The notes beneath the pieces were generated by a model. It was given only the letters and a program-made list of their open reading frames with translations, was not told where the DNA came from and ran no database searches. Positions 24,760 through 38,374 of a stretch of 64,000 nt of DNA are shown one piece after another; position 1 is the stretch's first letter, and every line of letters begins with the position of its first letter. Both the position numbers and the translations under genes were made by a program. The stretch is from Gammaproteobacteria bacterium (GTDB lineage: Bacteria; Pseudomonadota; Gammaproteobacteria; Granulosicoccales; Granulosicoccaceae): contig PDPU01000032.1 in the NCBI GenBank assembly GCA_002746645.1, forward strand, positions 16,946-80,945, given 5' to 3'.

Positions 24760-24945
24760 GCTGGTTCGGCTGAAAAAGTGGTTGCGGAGGAAAGGCAACG
24801 ATTCTACACCGACGCCTCGCGCTGAACAGCATGGGGCCATCGACTACAATTTCCCGCAGCAACCCTGCATGTCAGGAGGGCAGAGCAGCGCTCAGCAGGC
24901 GTTGATCCATTGCGCCTCCGTAACCCTGGAGATCAGCACGCGCCA

Positions 24946-26838
24946 ATGAGTGCGAAGTACGACGCCGCTTCCATCGAAGTCCTCTCCGGACTCGACCCCG
25001 TCCGCAAGCGGCCGGGCATGTATACCGAAACCACCCGGCCCAATCACCTCGCGCAGGAAGTCATCGACAACAGCGTCGACGAGGCGCTTGCCGGCCATGC
25101 GAAGGATATCCAGGTCACGCTCTACCGGGATGGTTCACTCGAGGTCATCGATGACGGCCGTGGCATGCCCGTGGACAAGCACCCGAAACTGAAGAAGCCC
25201 GGTGTGGAAGTGATTCTCTCCACGCTGCACGCCGGCGGCAAGTTCTCGAACGACAACTACCGGTTTTCAGGTGGTCTGCACGGCGTGGGTGTTTCCGTCG
25301 TGAACGCACTCTCGAAGCTCCTCATCGTTGCCATCAAGCGCGACGGCAGGGAATACTCGATCTGCTTCCGGAATGGCGAACTCGCCGAGCCTCTCACCGT
25401 CGAGGGCAAGGTCGGGCAGAGAAACACCGGCACCCGTATCCGCTTCTGGCCCGACGGAAAATACTTCGACTCGGAGAAGTTCTCGGTGCCGCGCCTCCGG
25501 CATGTGCTGAAGGCGAAAGCCGTGCTGTGCCCGAACCTTCGCATCCGCTTCCACGACGAAGCCAGCGGCGAGAAGGATGAATGGTGCTATCAGGATGGTC
25601 TGGTCGAGTACCTGAACGCGGCCATCGACGGCTGCGAGCACCTGCCGCAGGAACCCTTGAGCGGCAGCATCGAGGCGGCCAGGGAAGCCGCGGAATGGGC
25701 CCTGTCGTGGTTGCCGGCCGGTGGCGAAGGGGTGCAGGAAAGCTACGTGAACCTCGTGCCGACGGCGCAGGGCGGTACACACGTGAACGGACTCCGATCC
25801 GGACTCGCCGAAGCGATTCGCGAGTTCGCCGGCCTCAGGAGTCTCGTGCCGCGCGGCGTCAGGATCACCCCCGAGGATGTCTGGGACAAGCTCAGCTACG
25901 TGCTCTCGGTCAAGCTCGACGACCCGCAGTTTTCGGGGCAGACGAAAGAGCGCCTGTCCTCGCGCGAGTGCGCGATGTTCGTGGCGGGTGTCGTCAAGGA
26001 CCACACCGCGCAATGGCTGAATCAGCATCCCGAAACCGGTGATCAGATCGCGCAGATGGCAATCGCCAACGCGCAGGCGCGGGCACGCAAGGGCAAGAAG
26101 GTGGTGCGCAAGAAGATTGCGGCAGGGCCGGCACTGCCCGGCAAGCTGGCCGACTGCGCCTCGACCGATCTCGACCGCACCGAACTCTTCCTCGTGGAAG
26201 GAGACTCCGCCGGCGGCTCTGCCAAGCAGGCGCGCGATCGCGAGTTTCAGGCGATCATGCCGCTCAGGGGCAAGATCCTCAACACCTGGGAGGTCGAATC
26301 CGACGCCATCCTCGGTTCACAGGAAGTGCATGACATCTCGGTCGCCATCGGTGTCGAACCGGGTGCGAACAATCTCGACAAGCTCCGTTACGGCAAGATC
26401 TGCATCCTCGCCGATGCCGATTCCGATGGCGCCCACATCGCGACGCTGCTCTGCGCGCTGTTCGTGCGGCATTTCCGTGCGCTCGTCGATGCCGGCCGGG
26501 TGTACGTCGCCATGCCGCCGCTGTATCGCGTCGATGTCGGACGCGAGGTGTTCTATGCCGTCGACGAAGCCGAGCGCCAGGCCATCATGGACCGCATCGA
26601 AGCCGCGAAGAAGAAGGGCAAGGTCAACGTCACGCGCTTCAAGGGGCTCGGCGAGATGAACCCCGTGCAACTGCGCGAAACCTCGGTGGCACCCGACACG
26701 CGCCGGCTCGTGCGGCTCACGCTCACCGACGGCGACGACACCTTTCGCATCATGGACATGCTGCTCGCCAGAAAGCGCGCGGCGGACAGAAAGCACTGGC
26801 TCGAAACCAAGGGCGATCTGGCGGACATTTCCGCCTGA
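24946..26838 (+). CDS. parE: DNA topoisomerase IV subunit B ParE
   Basis: ParE is the ATPase subunit of topoisomerase IV, which decatenates daughter chromosomes. The 630-residue product has the GHKL motifs EVIDNSVDEALAGHA, DDGRGMPVDKHP and STLHAGGKF, the transducer domain, and the TOPRIM motifs LFLVEGDSAGGSAKQARD and ILADADSDGAHIATLL. PLRGKILNTWEV and the short length, without the GyrB insert, favour ParE over GyrB. Start at ATG 24946 gives MSAKYDAASIEVLSGLDPVR, the usual beginning. parC is not in the window. Confidence 0.96.
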   Translation: MSAKYDAASIEVLSGLDPVRKRPGMYTETTRPNHLAQEVIDNSVDEALAGHAKDIQVTLYRDGSLEVIDDGRGMPVDKHPKLKKPGVEVILSTLHAGGKFSNDNYRFSGGLHGVGVSVVNALSKLLIVAIKRDGREYSICFRNGELAEPLTVEGKVGQRNTGTRIRFWPDGKYFDSEKFSVPRLRHVLKAKAVLCPNLRIRFHDEASGEKDEWCYQDGLVEYLNAAIDGCEHLPQEPLSGSIEAAREAAEWALSWLPAGGEGVQESYVNLVPTAQGGTHVNGLRSGLAEAIREFAGLRSLVPRGVRITPEDVWDKLSYVLSVKLDDPQFSGQTKERLSSRECAMFVAGVVKDHTAQWLNQHPETGDQIAQMAIANAQARARKGKKVVRKKIAAGPALPGKLADCASTDLDRTELFLVEGDSAGGSAKQARDREFQAIMPLRGKILNTWEVESDAILGSQEVHDISVAIGVEPGANNLDKLRYGKICILADADSDGAHIATLLCALFVRHFRALVDAGRVYVAMPPLYRVDVGREVFYAVDEAERQAIMDRIEAAKKKGKVNVTRFKGLGEMNPVQLRETSVAPDTRRLVRLTLTDGDDTFRIMDMLLARKRAADRKHWLETKGDLADISA

Positions 26839-26919
26839 GACAACCCGGTACGAACAGGGTAAAATTTCCGGCCGACCGGCGCCCGGCCTCCGCGGGTGCG
26901 AAAACCGTACAGGATTCCC

Positions 26920-28118
26920 GTGACCGACGACGCTGACGCTCCCACCGCCGCCATTCTGGTGCTCGCCGATGGCACCTGTTTCGAGGGCATCGCCATCGGC
27001 AGCAGCGGCACCAGCGTCGGCGAGGTCGTCTTCAACACGGCCATGACGGGGTATCAGGAAATACTGACCGATCCGTCCTACGCCGAACAGATCGTCACGC
27101 TGACCTACCCGCACATCGGCAACACCGGCGCCAATGCCGAGGACCGCGAATCGACTGGCAAGGACCGTAACTCGACCGTCGTGCACGCCAAAGGCCTCGT
27201 GATTCGCGATCTGCCGCTGCTGCACAGCAACTTCCGCGCGGAGGAATCGCTCGCGAGCTGGCTCGAAAGGCACGGCGTGGTGGCGATTGCCGATATCGAC
27301 ACGCGCGCACTGACGCGCAAGCTTCGTGACGAGGGGGCCATGCCGGGCTGCATTGCCCATGGCACGAAGGACGAGATGTACGATGCGGCGCTGGCAGCGG
27401 CGAAGGGTTTTCCTGGGCTCGCGGGCATGGATCTCGCCAGAGAAGTGAGTTGCGTCAAGAGCTATGTCTGGCAGGAGGGTTCCTGGGCGCTGGGGGCAGG
27501 GTACGCCAGCATCGAGAACGCACGTTTCCATGTCGTTGCCATGGACTTCGGCGTCAAGTGCAACATCCTCCGGCTCCTCGCCGATCGCGGCTGTCGCATC
27601 ACCGTGGTACCGGCCACCACCAGCGCGGAAGACATCCTCGCCCTCGAGCCCGACGGCGTGTTCCTCTCCAACGGCCCGGGTGATCCGGAACCCTGCGACT
27701 ACGCCATCGAAGCGATCCGTCGCATCCTTGCCGAAAAGTTGCCGGTGTTCGGCATCTGCCTCGGGCATCAGTTGCTGGCACTGGCCTCGGGTGCCGCCAC
27801 GATGAAGATGAAATTCGGCCACCATGGCGCGAATCATCCGGTGCTCGACACGGCCACGGGCCGCGTCATGATCAGCAGCCAGAACCACGGTTTCGCGGTA
27901 GACGCGGACACCCTCGGCAACGAACTCGCGATCACGCATGTGTCGCTCTTCGACCGCTCACTGCAAGGCATCCGCCGCCTCGATGTACCGGCCTTCGGCT
28001 TTCAGGGGCACCCCGAGGCGAGTCCGGGGCCACACGATGTCGAAGCCCTTTTCGACGAGTTCATTGACATGATGAAACAGGATTCCGAAGCACGTGCAGG
28101 CGCGGAGGCCCGAGTCTG

Positions 28119-28119
<1 letters not shown>
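26920..28119 (+). CDS. carA: Carbamoyl-phosphate synthase small subunit CarA
   Basis: CarA is the glutaminase subunit that hydrolyses glutamine and feeds ammonia to CarB for carbamoyl phosphate, the precursor of pyrimidines and arginine. The product shows the N-terminal CPSase domain ([35 protein letters not shown]) and the class I amidotransferase domain with nucleophile [16 protein letters not shown] and the His-Glu pair in [12 protein letters not shown] favour GTG 26920 because AGGA precedes it by 5 nt and the extra residues from GTG 26896 are not typical. It overlaps carB by one base. Confidence 0.96.
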
Positions 28120-31355
<3,236 letters not shown>

Positions 31356-31364
31356 GGTCATTTC

Positions 31365-31844
31365 ATGAGTAACAAGGTACCCCTGACGAAGCGCGGGGCC
31401 GACATGCTGCGCGAAGAACTCGCCGATCTGAAAACCGGCCAGCGTCCGAAGGTCATCGAGGCCATTGCCGAAGCGCGTGCCCACGGTGACCTCAAGGAAA
31501 ACGCCGAATACCATGCGGCGCGCGAACAGCAGAGCTTCATCGAGGGGCGCATCAAGGAAATCGAAGGCAAGCTCTCGCACGCCCAGGTCATCGACGTCAC
31601 CACACTGCCGCAGAACGGCAAGGTGGTCTTCGGTACCACCGTGACTCTCTACGACCTCGACACCGAGGAAGAGATCACCTACCAGATCGTGGGCGAAGAC
31701 GAAGCGAATCTCAAGGCCGGTCGGCTCAGCGTGAGTTCTCCGGTGGCGCGGGGCTTGATCGGCAAGGAAGAGGGCGACGAAGTGGGTGTCAGAACCCCGG
31801 GTGGCATACGCGAATACGAGATACTCAAGGTGGAGTACAAGTAG
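31365..31844 (+). CDS. greA: Transcription elongation factor GreA
   Basis: GreA rescues arrested RNA polymerase by stimulating transcript cleavage through the secondary channel. The 159-residue product has the N-terminal coiled coil with the acidic tip ([21 protein letters not shown], including the DLxENAEY motif) and the C-terminal FKBP-like domain ending in [16 protein letters not shown] and YEILKVEYK. Length is standard. It lies 9 nt after carB. Confidence 0.97.
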   Translation: MSNKVPLTKRGADMLREELADLKTGQRPKVIEAIAEARAHGDLKENAEYHAAREQQSFIEGRIKEIEGKLSHAQVIDVTTLPQNGKVVFGTTVTLYDLDTEEEITYQIVGEDEANLKAGRLSVSSPVARGLIGKEEGDEVGVRTPGGIREYEILKVEYK

Positions 31845-32000
31845 AAACCGCCAGGCCCGGAAAGGGTTTGCGAGTCACGAACCCACCGAGGAAAGTGGCA
31901 ATTTGATGCCTGGTTCGCAATAAAGTGCCTGTCATGCACAAGATGGCTATGGCAGAATACCTCGCTGAATCGACTCCTTCAAGTGATTGGGACTTTCGTG

Positions 32001-32573
32001 ATGACCGGGACTGTGTCAACTACCGACAACACGGCCGCGCGCCGTCGGTTTCTCCGCCAGGGACTGGCGCTCGGTATGGGCGCTGGCGCAATGGCCGCCG
32101 CACCACTGTCGGTAGCAGCCACCAGCAGTCGTCGCGTCCATCTCATCAACGACCATACCTGGGAAAAGCTTGACATCGTCTACTACACGCATGGCATGTA
32201 CATCGACGAGTCACTGGCGCAGATCAACCACCTGATGCGCGATCATCGCGTCAACCGCGAAATCAGGATGGATCCGCAACTCCTCGATCAGATCGAGATG
32301 CTGCAACGCAACATCGGTGCCGCAGAGCCCATCCACATCCTTTCGGGCTACCGTACTCCCGAAACGAATGCCAGGCTCCGAAAGCGCTCCCCGGGAGTGG
32401 CCAAGTATTCGCTGCACATGGAAGGGCGTGCGGCAGACATCTACATCCCGGGCGTCGACATCAGCGCGGTGCGGAACGCGGCACTTGATCTCAAGGCCGG
32501 TGGCGTCGGTTACTACAGCAGTTCGGGCTTCGTGCACATCGACACCGGTCGCGTGCGCACCTGGGGCAGCTAG
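32001..32573 (+). CDS. Tat-exported YcbK/DUF882-type M15-like peptidase
   Basis: The N-terminus carries a twin-arginine signal (ARRRFLRQGLALGMGAGAMA) ending near PLSVAATSS, so the protein should be exported folded. The mature part contains HILSGYRTPETNARLR, SLHMEGRAADIYI and GFVHIDTGRVRTW, the His...Asp...His zinc ligands of the M15/DUF882 family, to which E. coli YcbK/MepK belongs. A peptidoglycan endopeptidase or carboxypeptidase role is likely. The start at ATG 32001 follows GTG 31983, which is a weaker choice. The gene ends in stop-spanning repeats. Confidence 0.88.
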   Translation: MTGTVSTTDNTAARRRFLRQGLALGMGAGAMAAAPLSVAATSSRRVHLINDHTWEKLDIVYYTHGMYIDESLAQINHLMRDHRVNREIRMDPQLLDQIEMLQRNIGAAEPIHILSGYRTPETNARLRKRSPGVAKYSLHMEGRAADIYIPGVDISAVRNAALDLKAGGVGYYSSSGFVHIDTGRVRTWGS

Positions 32574-32635
32574 GAAAGCCTGGGGCAGCCGTTCGGAAAG
32601 GCAGCCGTTCGTTCGGAAAGGCAACAGCCAGGAAG
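32560..32635. repeat. Degenerate 19-22 bp repeats spanning the ycbK-like stop codon
   Basis: The terminal CCTGGGGCAGCTAGGAAAG, which contains the last codons and the TAG, recurs as CCTGGGGCAGCCGTTCGGAAAG and a shortened third copy. Unit lengths vary because a TTCG tetranucleotide is itself repeated. This fits the stop-spanning pattern seen elsewhere. Confidence 0.75.
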
Positions 32636-32689
32636 GGCAGAGGCAGCAAGCTGCGCGATCCCCGCAGGCCGACACAGAGACGGCGTGTT

Positions 32690-32775
32690 TGCTTGATTGC
32701 CAACCGGCCGACATTCACGGACAAGGCGTATTTGCATAATTGCCAACCGGCCGACACCTGAGTTGTCGGCTCTGT
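32690..32775. repeat. Direct repeat with a shared TTGCCAACCGGCCGACA core
   Basis: GATTGCCAACCGGCCGACA at about 32695-32713 and AATTGCCAACCGGCCGACA at about 32738-32756 are near-identical and 43 bp apart; a related GTTGTCGGCT lies just after. The 279-bp spacer 32574-32852 holds these repeats and no gene that I can support; the secreted protein gene's promoter should lie within it. Confidence 0.7.
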
Positions 32776-32852
32776 GAAGACCCTCTCAGCCCCTTCACGG
32801 GCACCATGACAGACTTCTCCGTCAAATAACTGGCTAACAGTGGAGAGCTGTC

Positions 32853-33503
32853 ATGAAATTGACGACACACAGCATCATTCTGTTCACGGCAGCGCTCCTC
32901 GTTGTCGGCAATGTTCAGGCGACCACCTTCGGCGTACGCGTGGTCAATCAGCAGGGCGAACCCATCGCCGGGGCCGCGGTCTGCGTCGGCATGGAAGGCA
33001 ACTACAGGCAATTCGGTGCAACCTTCACCGATGATGACGGTGAGGCCGTCATGGACGTTCCCAACGTTCCGCTGGTGGTCACGGTGTCGAAAACGCGCTT
33101 CAGTGCCATGCGCATCAAGGAGCCTGCACGCGGCTTCAATCTGATCAAGGAAGTCACCCTGCACGAAGGCCAGCCCGGCCCCCGCTGCAAGGCCGACAGC
33201 GCCTACGCCGATGCCGAGCCCGGCGAAGTGAACATCAGCATCAGCAACATCGATATCGTGGAGAGCGCCGAAGGCGCGGTGCTACGGCCTGAGGTCAGCG
33301 GCAACCCGAGCCATTATCGCATCGCGTCCACACCCGAGTTTGCCGATGCCGGCTGGCGGCGCTACGATCGCTCGATCACCGTGCCGCGCAGCATGAGCCG
33401 TGACGAGAAGCCCATCTACCTGCAGATGCGTCGTTTCGAAGGTGGTTCGACGGGGTGGCTCGAAGCGCGTTCGAATATCGTGACGGTGCGACTCACGCAG
33501 TAA
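32853..33503 (+). CDS. Secreted protein with carboxypeptidase-regulatory-like N-terminal domain, unknown
   Basis: The 216-residue product has a clean signal peptide (MKLTTHSIILFTAALLVVG, cleavage probably after VQA). Residues 25-90 (GVRVVNQQGEPIAGAAVCVG ... GEAVMDVPNVPLVVTV) resemble the beta-sandwich carboxypeptidase regulatory/CNA-B-like domain. The C-terminal part is beta-rich with no motif I recognise. No enzyme active site is seen. It stands alone between repeats and the convergent Trm112-like gene, so context gives little clue. Confidence 0.7.
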   Translation: MKLTTHSIILFTAALLVVGNVQATTFGVRVVNQQGEPIAGAAVCVGMEGNYRQFGATFTDDDGEAVMDVPNVPLVVTVSKTRFSAMRIKEPARGFNLIKEVTLHEGQPGPRCKADSAYADAEPGEVNISISNIDIVESAEGAVLRPEVSGNPSHYRIASTPEFADAGWRRYDRSITVPRSMSRDEKPIYLQMRRFEGGSTGWLEARSNIVTVRLTQ

Positions 33504-33608
33504 GCTGGTGGTTGCGGTTGCGGTTGGCGCAACAAAATTACAGTGCTGCCGGAAAACCTGTGCGCAACGCAACGGCGCCGACGGAGATCGCGGGAAGCGA
33601 ATCGCGAC

Positions 33609-33803
33609 CTACGGTGAACGTTCGGCGGCCTCGATCTCTTCGAGCGAGAGTTCCCGCGCTTCACTTTCGATCAACGCCGGAATGCCATCGCGAACAGGAT
33701 AGGCCAGCGCCGCCTGGCGCGACCAGAGTTCCTCGCCACGCAGCACGAGCTTGCCCTTGGTGACGGGACAGACGAGAATGTCGAGAAGTCGCTTGTTGAT
33801 CAT
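33609..33803 (-). CDS. Trm112-family protein (UPF0434/YcaR-like)
   Basis: A 64-residue protein starting [20 protein letters not shown] with [20 protein letters not shown] is the standard YcaR/UPF0434 form of the Trm112 fold. Bacterial members often keep only part of the zinc-ribbon cysteines; here a single Cys in VCPVTKG is visible. The molecular role of the small proteobacterial members is not established. It lies downstream of the pilus cluster, separated from it by a strong hairpin. Confidence 0.9.
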   Translation of the reverse strand: MINKRLLDILVCPVTKGKLVLRGEELWSRQAALAYPVRDGIPALIESEARELSLEEIEAAERSP

Positions 33804-33820
33804 GAATGCAATATAGCAAC

Positions 33821-33862
33821 AAAACCGGCCCGGTGTTCCGATGGAACCCGGGCCGGTTTTTT
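33821..33862. terminator. Strong bidirectional intrinsic terminator after pilY1
   Basis: AAAACCGGCCCGG (33821-33833) pairs with CCGGGCCGGTTTT (33848-33860), and GTTCC/GGAAC extends the stem to a GAT loop with one bulged base. A run of T follows on the plus strand and TTTT on the minus strand. It ends the long minus-strand pilus operon just past the stop at 33879. Confidence 0.88.
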
Positions 33863-33878
33863 CTGCGAACGGTGTGAA

Positions 33879-36800
33879 TCAGTAGTCTACCGGTGGAGTC
33901 GAGGCCTGATCATCCGTTCCGGGCGAGTTCCGATCATCCGCTCCGGACGCATCACTGTCTTCCTCGCCACTGCCCGAGGCGGTGGTGAAGGTCGTCTCGT
34001 CGTACGGTTCCTCGCCGCGATCCTGCCAGTAGGTGCGCTGCGTCAGGTTGGCGAAGTCGATCTTGATCGGCTTCTGGGCACCGACGAGCACCAGCGATTC
34101 GGATTCGGTCAGAAGCGCCGTGGGCTCGGGCGGAATGCCGCCGTGCTTGAGCTGCTTCCTGCGATCCTCACGGGTGAGGTCGATCGCTGCATGGTCGTCG
34201 TTGACCTGGGAAGCCGTGTCGGAATCGCTTGAATCGTGCAGATTCAGTGTCGGCTTTCCCATCATCACGTCGAGCACGTAGATGTAGCCACCGCCGATCG
34301 AGGGGCTGCAACCTTCGGTGATGATGTTCGGCTCGTAGCTCGTGAAGACCAGCTGGTTGTTGATCGTCAGCGCGTTGCCGAGCACCTTTTCACCGTTGCC
34401 GGTCATTTCCAGATACCAGCCTTCGGGGTCGTAGGCGGCATCGAGGTTGTTGGTGACGTTGCTCAGATCGGCCTCGGTGATCGGCGTGTACTCGGTATCG
34501 CCCTGCGGGTTACGGTTGATGCCGTAACCTTCGGGTGCCGTGTTGATGGCCGTGCTGCGCAGCAGGTAGAAACGATCGTCAACGGCCGTGTTGAGCGGGG
34601 TGGCCTGCCAGCCCGATCCGATACCGATCGACAGGAAGCGCTTGCCCTCACGGGAAATCAGGGCAACATCCGGCTCATGGTAGAAGCGGCGCGAGTTCGC
34701 CATGCCCTTGCCGCTGAGCCTGGCCAGCACACCACCCTTGAAGAGGTTGCCGCTGGTGTGCTGCGGTACGGTATCGAAACGCCATACCTGACCCCCCATG
34801 TCACCGACATAGATCTGGTCGACAGTGCCATTGAAGTCGACATCGATGGCACGCATGTCGGACGGAATGCTGTAATCGAGGTCGGCGTGCTTCTGCACGG
34901 TACCGCTGCCGCCGGTGTCGGCCTTGTCCGACAGTACCGCCCAGAGCCGTTCGCCCGTCATGGCATCGACGACGAAGAAACCACGACCGATGCGGTCTTC
35001 GGGTTGTGCGGCGTCGTCGCCGATCGAGGTGGTCAGATTGTTCGGATCCTGACCTTCGTCGTAGCCTGCCGCAAACAACAGTACGTTGCGCATCTTGCCC
35101 TTGATCTGCATCTTCGTCGGAATCATGCGTGACCAGCTCTGGCCGAGTTCGCGGAAGTCGCCCCGGCCGCCTTCGATGCTCCACATGAGCTTCGGCGACG
35201 TGCGCTCGGTGACATCGAAGGCGTAGTAGCGGTTGCCGCCGCGACGCATGCCGACGTAGAGCATCACGCGTTCGCCCGCGTCGACCATGACGTTGTCGTT
35301 CGGGTCTTCGTGCCAGAGCGAGAGATCGCCGTCAAGACCGTAGGGATGTTGCGTTGAGGCATCGTCGTCAAGGAAGATGCCAGCGTTCGACAGCAGCTCC
35401 TGAGGCATGAAGGCAAAGAGTTCCTCGCCTTTTTCGGTATCGAAGGCGTGCAGATAACCTTCGTTCGTCGCGACGAAAACGGTCGTGTGGGCACCACCTT
35501 CGCCATCGGCATAGTTGAGCAGTACCGGGCGTGAGTGCATCGGATCACCCATGCTCCTGCGCGCCTCCTCCACGTTCCCGTTCGAGTTTTCGTCGAGAAG
35601 GTCATACCCGAGAATCCACTTGATCAGTCGACGGCGTCTTTCCGTGTTGGTATCGGTATCGTCATGGCTCGACGGGATGTCGAGAAGATCGGCCGTGATG
35701 CGGCGATTTTCCGGATCGATGAGGTTGGTCATGCCATGGGTGAAATCAACGCCCTTGCTGTCGATCGTGGTGTAGTCACCGATCCAGGTGTAGGCCTTGC
35801 GAACGATCTCGTTGCCGTCGAGCACACTGATCTTTTCTGCCGCGCCACCCTTGTTGACGGCCGCACCATCGGTTCTGCTGCTCCACTGGCTTTTCGAGTC
35901 CTCGGCGAAAAAGCCGGTGTCTACATCGACGGCGGGTTGATTGTTGGCATCGAGCACCACCATTTCGCCTTGCTTGTTGGCACCCAGTTTGTAGCGCTTG
36001 AGGTTGCCTGCCCAGTTGGGCCGCTCATCGGGGCGGAACAGTGCGAAGTAGATGTCGTTGCGGTGAGTCAGTCGATTGAACTGGTTCACCGTCGCACCCG
36101 GTGCCACGAAGGTGGTATCCACCGCGAGCACTTCACCGAGAATCGACTTGAAGTTCTCCACCAGTTGCGCCGACGAACTCGAGGTGTAGTAGCGGCCGTC
36201 TCCGGCAGTGGCAATGGATTGCAGGAAGGGGCTGTCGTTGTTGAAACCGATCGTGTGTGTCTTGATGTTCTGCTTGCGCGACAGCGTCGACACATGGTCG
36301 GTGTCCTTGAGCCATCTGGCCAGGTCCACGGCACAGCGCTCATCCTCGTCGTCGCTGTATTCGCAGCTCTTGCCGATGAATTCTTCGATCATGTCCACGG
36401 CGGTGTTGGTGGTCGGCTCGCCGTCGGACAGGATCACGATGTGATTGCTCTGGCAGGTTTCCGCCATGGGGGAGATGTATCTGGGCTCGCCCTCGATCCT
36501 TTCGTAGACGCAGTCCCGGTCATTGAGGTTCTCATCGGTGCATCCCCGCGGGCGATGGACGCCATCGGCACCCGTGTAACTCTGTGGAGATGACACACGG
36601 TGGTAGCGACTGCGGTATTTTGACCATCCTCGTTGCTTACCGTATTCGACACTGTAGCCACGCATGTAGCGCACGGCTTCGGCGTAGCTGCTGACGAGCG
36701 GGGTATCGCCGACGGCACGCATGTCGTCAACCAGGTTGCCGAGTTCTTCGCGTGCGGTAAGGTATGTCATTTCCGACGGATCCAGCGCACCGATGTTCAC

Positions 36801-38318
36801 CTTGTAGCTCAGTTCCAGAGCCGGCGCCCTGGCGCGACTCCTGTCGAAGGAGTAGAACTGTCGATAACTCCAGCCCGATGGGCCCGGACTGAGCAGGAAA
36901 GTCATGGCATTGCCGGAGTGCCAGTCACTTCTCTTCACGATTGATTCAACCATGTCCGAAAGGTCGGGTGTGGGAACCTCCTGTTTCTTGCTCCATTCGT
37001 CCATCCTCCAGATGACTTCATGGCTGGAGCTGTTGCGGTTGCTGAGGTTGTAGCGGTGTTTGCTGACAGGGTTGCTGTTACCGGTCTCCTCGATCGAAAT
37101 GACCGTGCTGGCCTTGCCGGTCTTGTCCTTGCTTGCGATCAGACGAAGTCGGGCCGACACGATCTCTGCTCCTCGGGGTATCTTGACGTCATCGAAACGG
37201 AGACCGACCAGCCAGTCGGGATAGGTGTCATTTTTCCAGCGCGGGACGCGCAGGTTGTCTAATGTGCGATACATCCGGCCGCGGTAGGAGGTCAGTTCTG
37301 CGGCGTCGTCGTATTCGTGGCTGATCGACGTGGTGAACGTGCGTTGCACGCATCCCATGCCGGCGGGTATCGAGCTCGAGTCGTAGGTCACGTGCAGGGT
37401 CGGTGCAATACGATCCGCGTTTTCGTTGTTGTCCTGGTCGAGCCGGTAGCTGTCGTGTGACACGATTTCGCGTTTGCCATAGCTGCCGTCACCGAAGATC
37501 GAGAAGCCGAGATTCTGTCCACCACACCAGTCGTCGCGGTTGACGACTTCCTGCACGAGTCCGGAAATATCCGGTGTGTAGTAGTGTTCGTCCTCGTTCC
37601 ATGGCTCGGGTTCCCAGTCGACTTGCGCATCGGTGTAGGGGAGGTTGGTGACGTAGTGGCGCTCGCTGCCGTGCGACTCAGCGCTGGCCACGTCGTGAGC
37701 TCGGATTTTCAGTAGAACGGGATCGTCGTCGTTCCTGTGCGCGGTGAATTCGAGTTTTGCCGAGGTGATGGTGGCGCCGGAGGGAATGCCAAGATCCCGA
37801 AAGACCATGCTGACGATCTGCCTTCGTTCATACTCCCACTGACTGGTTCGGTTCAGGGTGAGGACATTGCCTTTGGTCGAAACATAGCCGTTGTGGATAC
37901 GCTCTTCGACATCGTCGCGGGTGCGACTGACCGTGGATTTCAGCGATACCGCGTCGCAATCGTTGTCGGCGCAGGCCTTGTGATCGATCGGGGTGATCGG
38001 ATAGATCACGGCACCGCCACCGTTGGTACCGTTGAAGCGCATCAGCCCCACGTTCACGTTCGAGGACGTATTCAGGATGGTATGCAGGGCGTCCTTCATG
38101 CGCGACAGGCGTGACTGACCGACATCGTCATACTCGTTCATCGAGCCGGAGGTGTCGAGGAGGAACAGGACGTTCGGTGCCGTGTCGGCGGCGGTCGGGT
38201 TCTGGCCGAAGAACACTTCGGTATCGTCGGCCCAGACGGCGCTGGTCATCAGCGTGCTGCCGAGCAGCACGCCCATCGCTGCGGCCCGCGCCCGCAACGG
38301 AGGTAAGATGTCGTTCAT
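33879..38318 (-). CDS. pilY1: PilY1-like type IV pilus tip adhesin, cassette 1 (two inserted beta domains)
   Basis: PilY1 is the calcium-binding tip protein that primes type IV pilus assembly with the minor pilins. The 1479-residue product has a signal peptide (MGVLLGSTLMTSAVWA), then DDTEVFFGQ and VLFLLDTSGSMNEYDD, the MIDAS motif of a von Willebrand A domain. After residue 90 two beta-sandwich-like domains are inserted (FRDLGIPSGATITSAKLEF... and FDDVKIPRGAEIVSARLRL...) before the A domain resumes at VGDTPLVSSYAEAVRYMRG. The C-terminal half is a PQQ-like propeller (GDPMHSRPVLLNYADG, VFVATNEGYLHAFDTE) with the calcium loop DVDFNGTVDQIYVGD. The start at 38318 has GAGGAA upstream. Last gene of the pilus cluster. 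Confidence 0.92.
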   Translation of the reverse strand: MNDILPPLRARAAAMGVLLGSTLMTSAVWADDTEVFFGQNPTAADTAPNVLFLLDTSGSMNEYDDVGQSRLSRMKDALHTILNTSSNVNVGLMRFNGTNGGGAVIYPITPIDHKACADNDCDAVSLKSTVSRTRDDVEERIHNGYVSTKGNVLTLNRTSQWEYERRQIVSMVFRDLGIPSGATITSAKLEFTAHRNDDDPVLLKIRAHDVASAESHGSERHYVTNLPYTDAQVDWEPEPWNEDEHYYTPDISGLVQEVVNRDDWCGGQNLGFSIFGDGSYGKREIVSHDSYRLDQDNNENADRIAPTLHVTYDSSSIPAGMGCVQRTFTTSISHEYDDAAELTSYRGRMYRTLDNLRVPRWKNDTYPDWLVGLRFDDVKIPRGAEIVSARLRLIASKDKTGKASTVISIEETGNSNPVSKHRYNLSNRNSSSHEVIWRMDEWSKKQEVPTPDLSDMVESIVKRSDWHSGNAMTFLLSPGPSGWSYRQFYSFDRSRARAPALELSYKVNIGALDPSEMTYLTAREELGNLVDDMRAVGDTPLVSSYAEAVRYMRGYSVEYGKQRGWSKYRSRYHRVSSPQSYTGADGVHRPRGCTDENLNDRDCVYERIEGEPRYISPMAETCQSNHIVILSDGEPTTNTAVDMIEEFIGKSCEYSDDEDERCAVDLARWLKDTDHVSTLSRKQNIKTHTIGFNNDSPFLQSIATAGDGRYYTSSSSAQLVENFKSILGEVLAVDTTFVAPGATVNQFNRLTHRNDIYFALFRPDERPNWAGNLKRYKLGANKQGEMVVLDANNQPAVDVDTGFFAEDSKSQWSSRTDGAAVNKGGAAEKISVLDGNEIVRKAYTWIGDYTTIDSKGVDFTHGMTNLIDPENRRITADLLDIPSSHDDTDTNTERRRRLIKWILGYDLLDENSNGNVEEARRSMGDPMHSRPVLLNYADGEGGAHTTVFVATNEGYLHAFDTEKGEELFAFMPQELLSNAGIFLDDDASTQHPYGLDGDLSLWHEDPNDNVMVDAGERVMLYVGMRRGGNRYYAFDVTERTSPKLMWSIEGGRGDFRELGQSWSRMIPTKMQIKGKMRNVLLFAAGYDEGQDPNNLTTSIGDDAAQPEDRIGRGFFVVDAMTGERLWAVLSDKADTGGSGTVQKHADLDYSIPSDMRAIDVDFNGTVDQIYVGDMGGQVWRFDTVPQHTSGNLFKGGVLARLSGKGMANSRRFYHEPDVALISREGKRFLSIGIGSGWQATPLNTAVDDRFYLLRSTAINTAPEGYGINRNPQGDTEYTPITEADLSNVTNNLDAAYDPEGWYLEMTGNGEKVLGNALTINNQLVFTSYEPNIITEGCSPSIGGGYIYVLDVMMGKPTLNLHDSSDSDTASQVNDDHAAIDLTREDRRKQLKHGGIPPEPTALLTESESLVLVGAQKPIKIDFANLTQRTYWQDRGEEPYDETTFTTASGSGEEDSDASGADDRNSPGTDDQASTPPVDY

Positions 38319-38374
38319 GGTGATTCCTCGTCTGGCCAGAAGGGTGGAGTGCCCGTGCGCTTGCTTCTTGTATG

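Noticed and set aside
33834..33847. Treating the hairpin after pilY1 as a regulatory operator
   Set aside because: The long GC stem with T runs on both sides is best explained as a terminator.
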